Below, in pieces: positions 63,868 through 64,000 of a DNA stretch of 64,000 bases (positions are counted from its first letter, which is position 1; the number at the start of each line of letters is the position of its first letter). The notes under the pieces are model-generated. The model searched no databases. It was not told the DNA's origin and saw nothing but the letters and a program-made list of their open reading frames with translations. The translations under genes and the position numbers were made by a program. The stretch lies in the NCBI GenBank assembly GCA_965232985.1, contig CBDDRC010000047.1, positions 34,751 through 98,750 of the forward strand. Reading direction: 5' to 3'. The DNA comes from JADFDG01 sp965232985. GTDB lineage: Bacteria > Pseudomonadota > Gammaproteobacteria > Pseudomonadales > JADFDG01.

Positions 63868-64000
63868 TTACTTGATGATTTTGGCAACGACTCCGGCGCC
63901 CACGGTACGGCCGCCCTCGCGGATCGCGAAACGCAACCCTTCGTCCATCGCGATCGGGGCGATCAGCGTCACCACCATCTTGATGTTGTCGCCCGGCATT
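63868..64000 (-). CDS. tuf: Elongation factor Tu, 3' end only
   Basis: The last 43 codons are read on the minus strand: MPGDNIKMVVTLIAPI, then EGLRFAIREGGRTVGAG, ending VVAKIIK, and TAA at 63870-63868. This is the C-terminal barrel end of EF-Tu. Position upstream of rpsJ is the usual str-S10 junction; the rest lies outside the window. Confidence 0.96.
   Translation of the reverse strand, partial: MPGDNIKMVVTLIAPIAMDEGLRFAIREGGRTVGAGVVAKIIK

Overview
This 64-kb window is a GC-rich chromosomal segment of a gammaproteobacterium. The evidence is gene order. The left end (murJ | rpsT, proB, obgE, rpmA, rplU | ispB) and the right end (ssb, MFS transporter, uvrA, rplQ and the whole alpha/spc/S10 ribosomal block up to tuf) match arrangements known from Pseudomonas and relatives. 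The middle is rich in lipid- and steroid-type oxidoreductases, AraC regulators with an arabinose-binding-like N-terminal domain, PF10118 proteins, a phasin-like protein and a DECR-type reductase. That content resembles the Nevskiales/Solimonadaceae and other lipid- or hydrocarbon-degrading gammaproteobacteria, but the sequence alone does not fix the genus. No rRNA, tRNA, CRISPR array, insertion sequence or prophage was found.

Layout. (1) 1-6.6 kb, housekeeping: the first two thirds of murJ, rpsT, proB-obgE, rpmA-rplU, ispB and a YajG-like lipoprotein. (2) 6.7-12.5 kb, lipid-type accessory genes: a 2,4-dienoyl-CoA-reductase-like SDR, a lipoprotein lipase, and three PF10118 paralogues with a complete ferritin-like di-iron ligand set interrupted by an AraC regulator. 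(3) 12.5-16.8 kb, a MacAB-like exporter (adaptor, ATPase, two different FtsX-type permeases). (4) 17-24.8 kb, mixed single genes: phasin-like protein, TIGR03032 protein, small lipoprotein, ABC1/UbiB-like kinase, K+ channel, ArsR regulator, old-yellow-enzyme oxidoreductase, SET-domain protein, and an RRM protein preceded by a 59-residue lysine-rich protein. (5) 25-31.5 kb: HAD hydrolase, SDR and molybdopterin oxidoreductase on the minus strand, divergent from a MoxR/CoxE (AAA+ and VWA) pair. (6) 31.6-38.9 kb: MAPEG protein, GMC oxidoreductase with two small partner genes, a second AraC regulator, a membrane fatty-acid desaturase, a tiny membrane protein and a divergent acyl-CoA-dehydrogenase-like protein. 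(7) 38.9-44 kb: a double-FHA membrane protein and the type II secretion genes gspN-gspC-gspD. (8) 44.1-49.9 kb: ssb, MFS transporter, a CsgD-like LuxR regulator and uvrA. (9) 50-64 kb: rplQ to rpsJ on the minus strand (S10, spc and alpha operons including secY and rpoA), then the 3' end of tuf.

How they fit together. Blocks 2, 5 and 6 look like catabolic or modifying capacity for long-chain or polycyclic lipids: dehydrogenases, a GMC oxidase, a desaturase, a lipase and candidate di-iron proteins, each with local AraC or ArsR control. T2SS and ABC-export genes would serve export across the envelope. The ribosomal promoters that can be read by eye share a GC-rich discriminator, consistent with stringent control of growth genes. 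The most under-described element is the tri-paralogous PF10118 cluster. It is named a hydrolase in databases but reads like a ferritin-fold di-iron oxidase.
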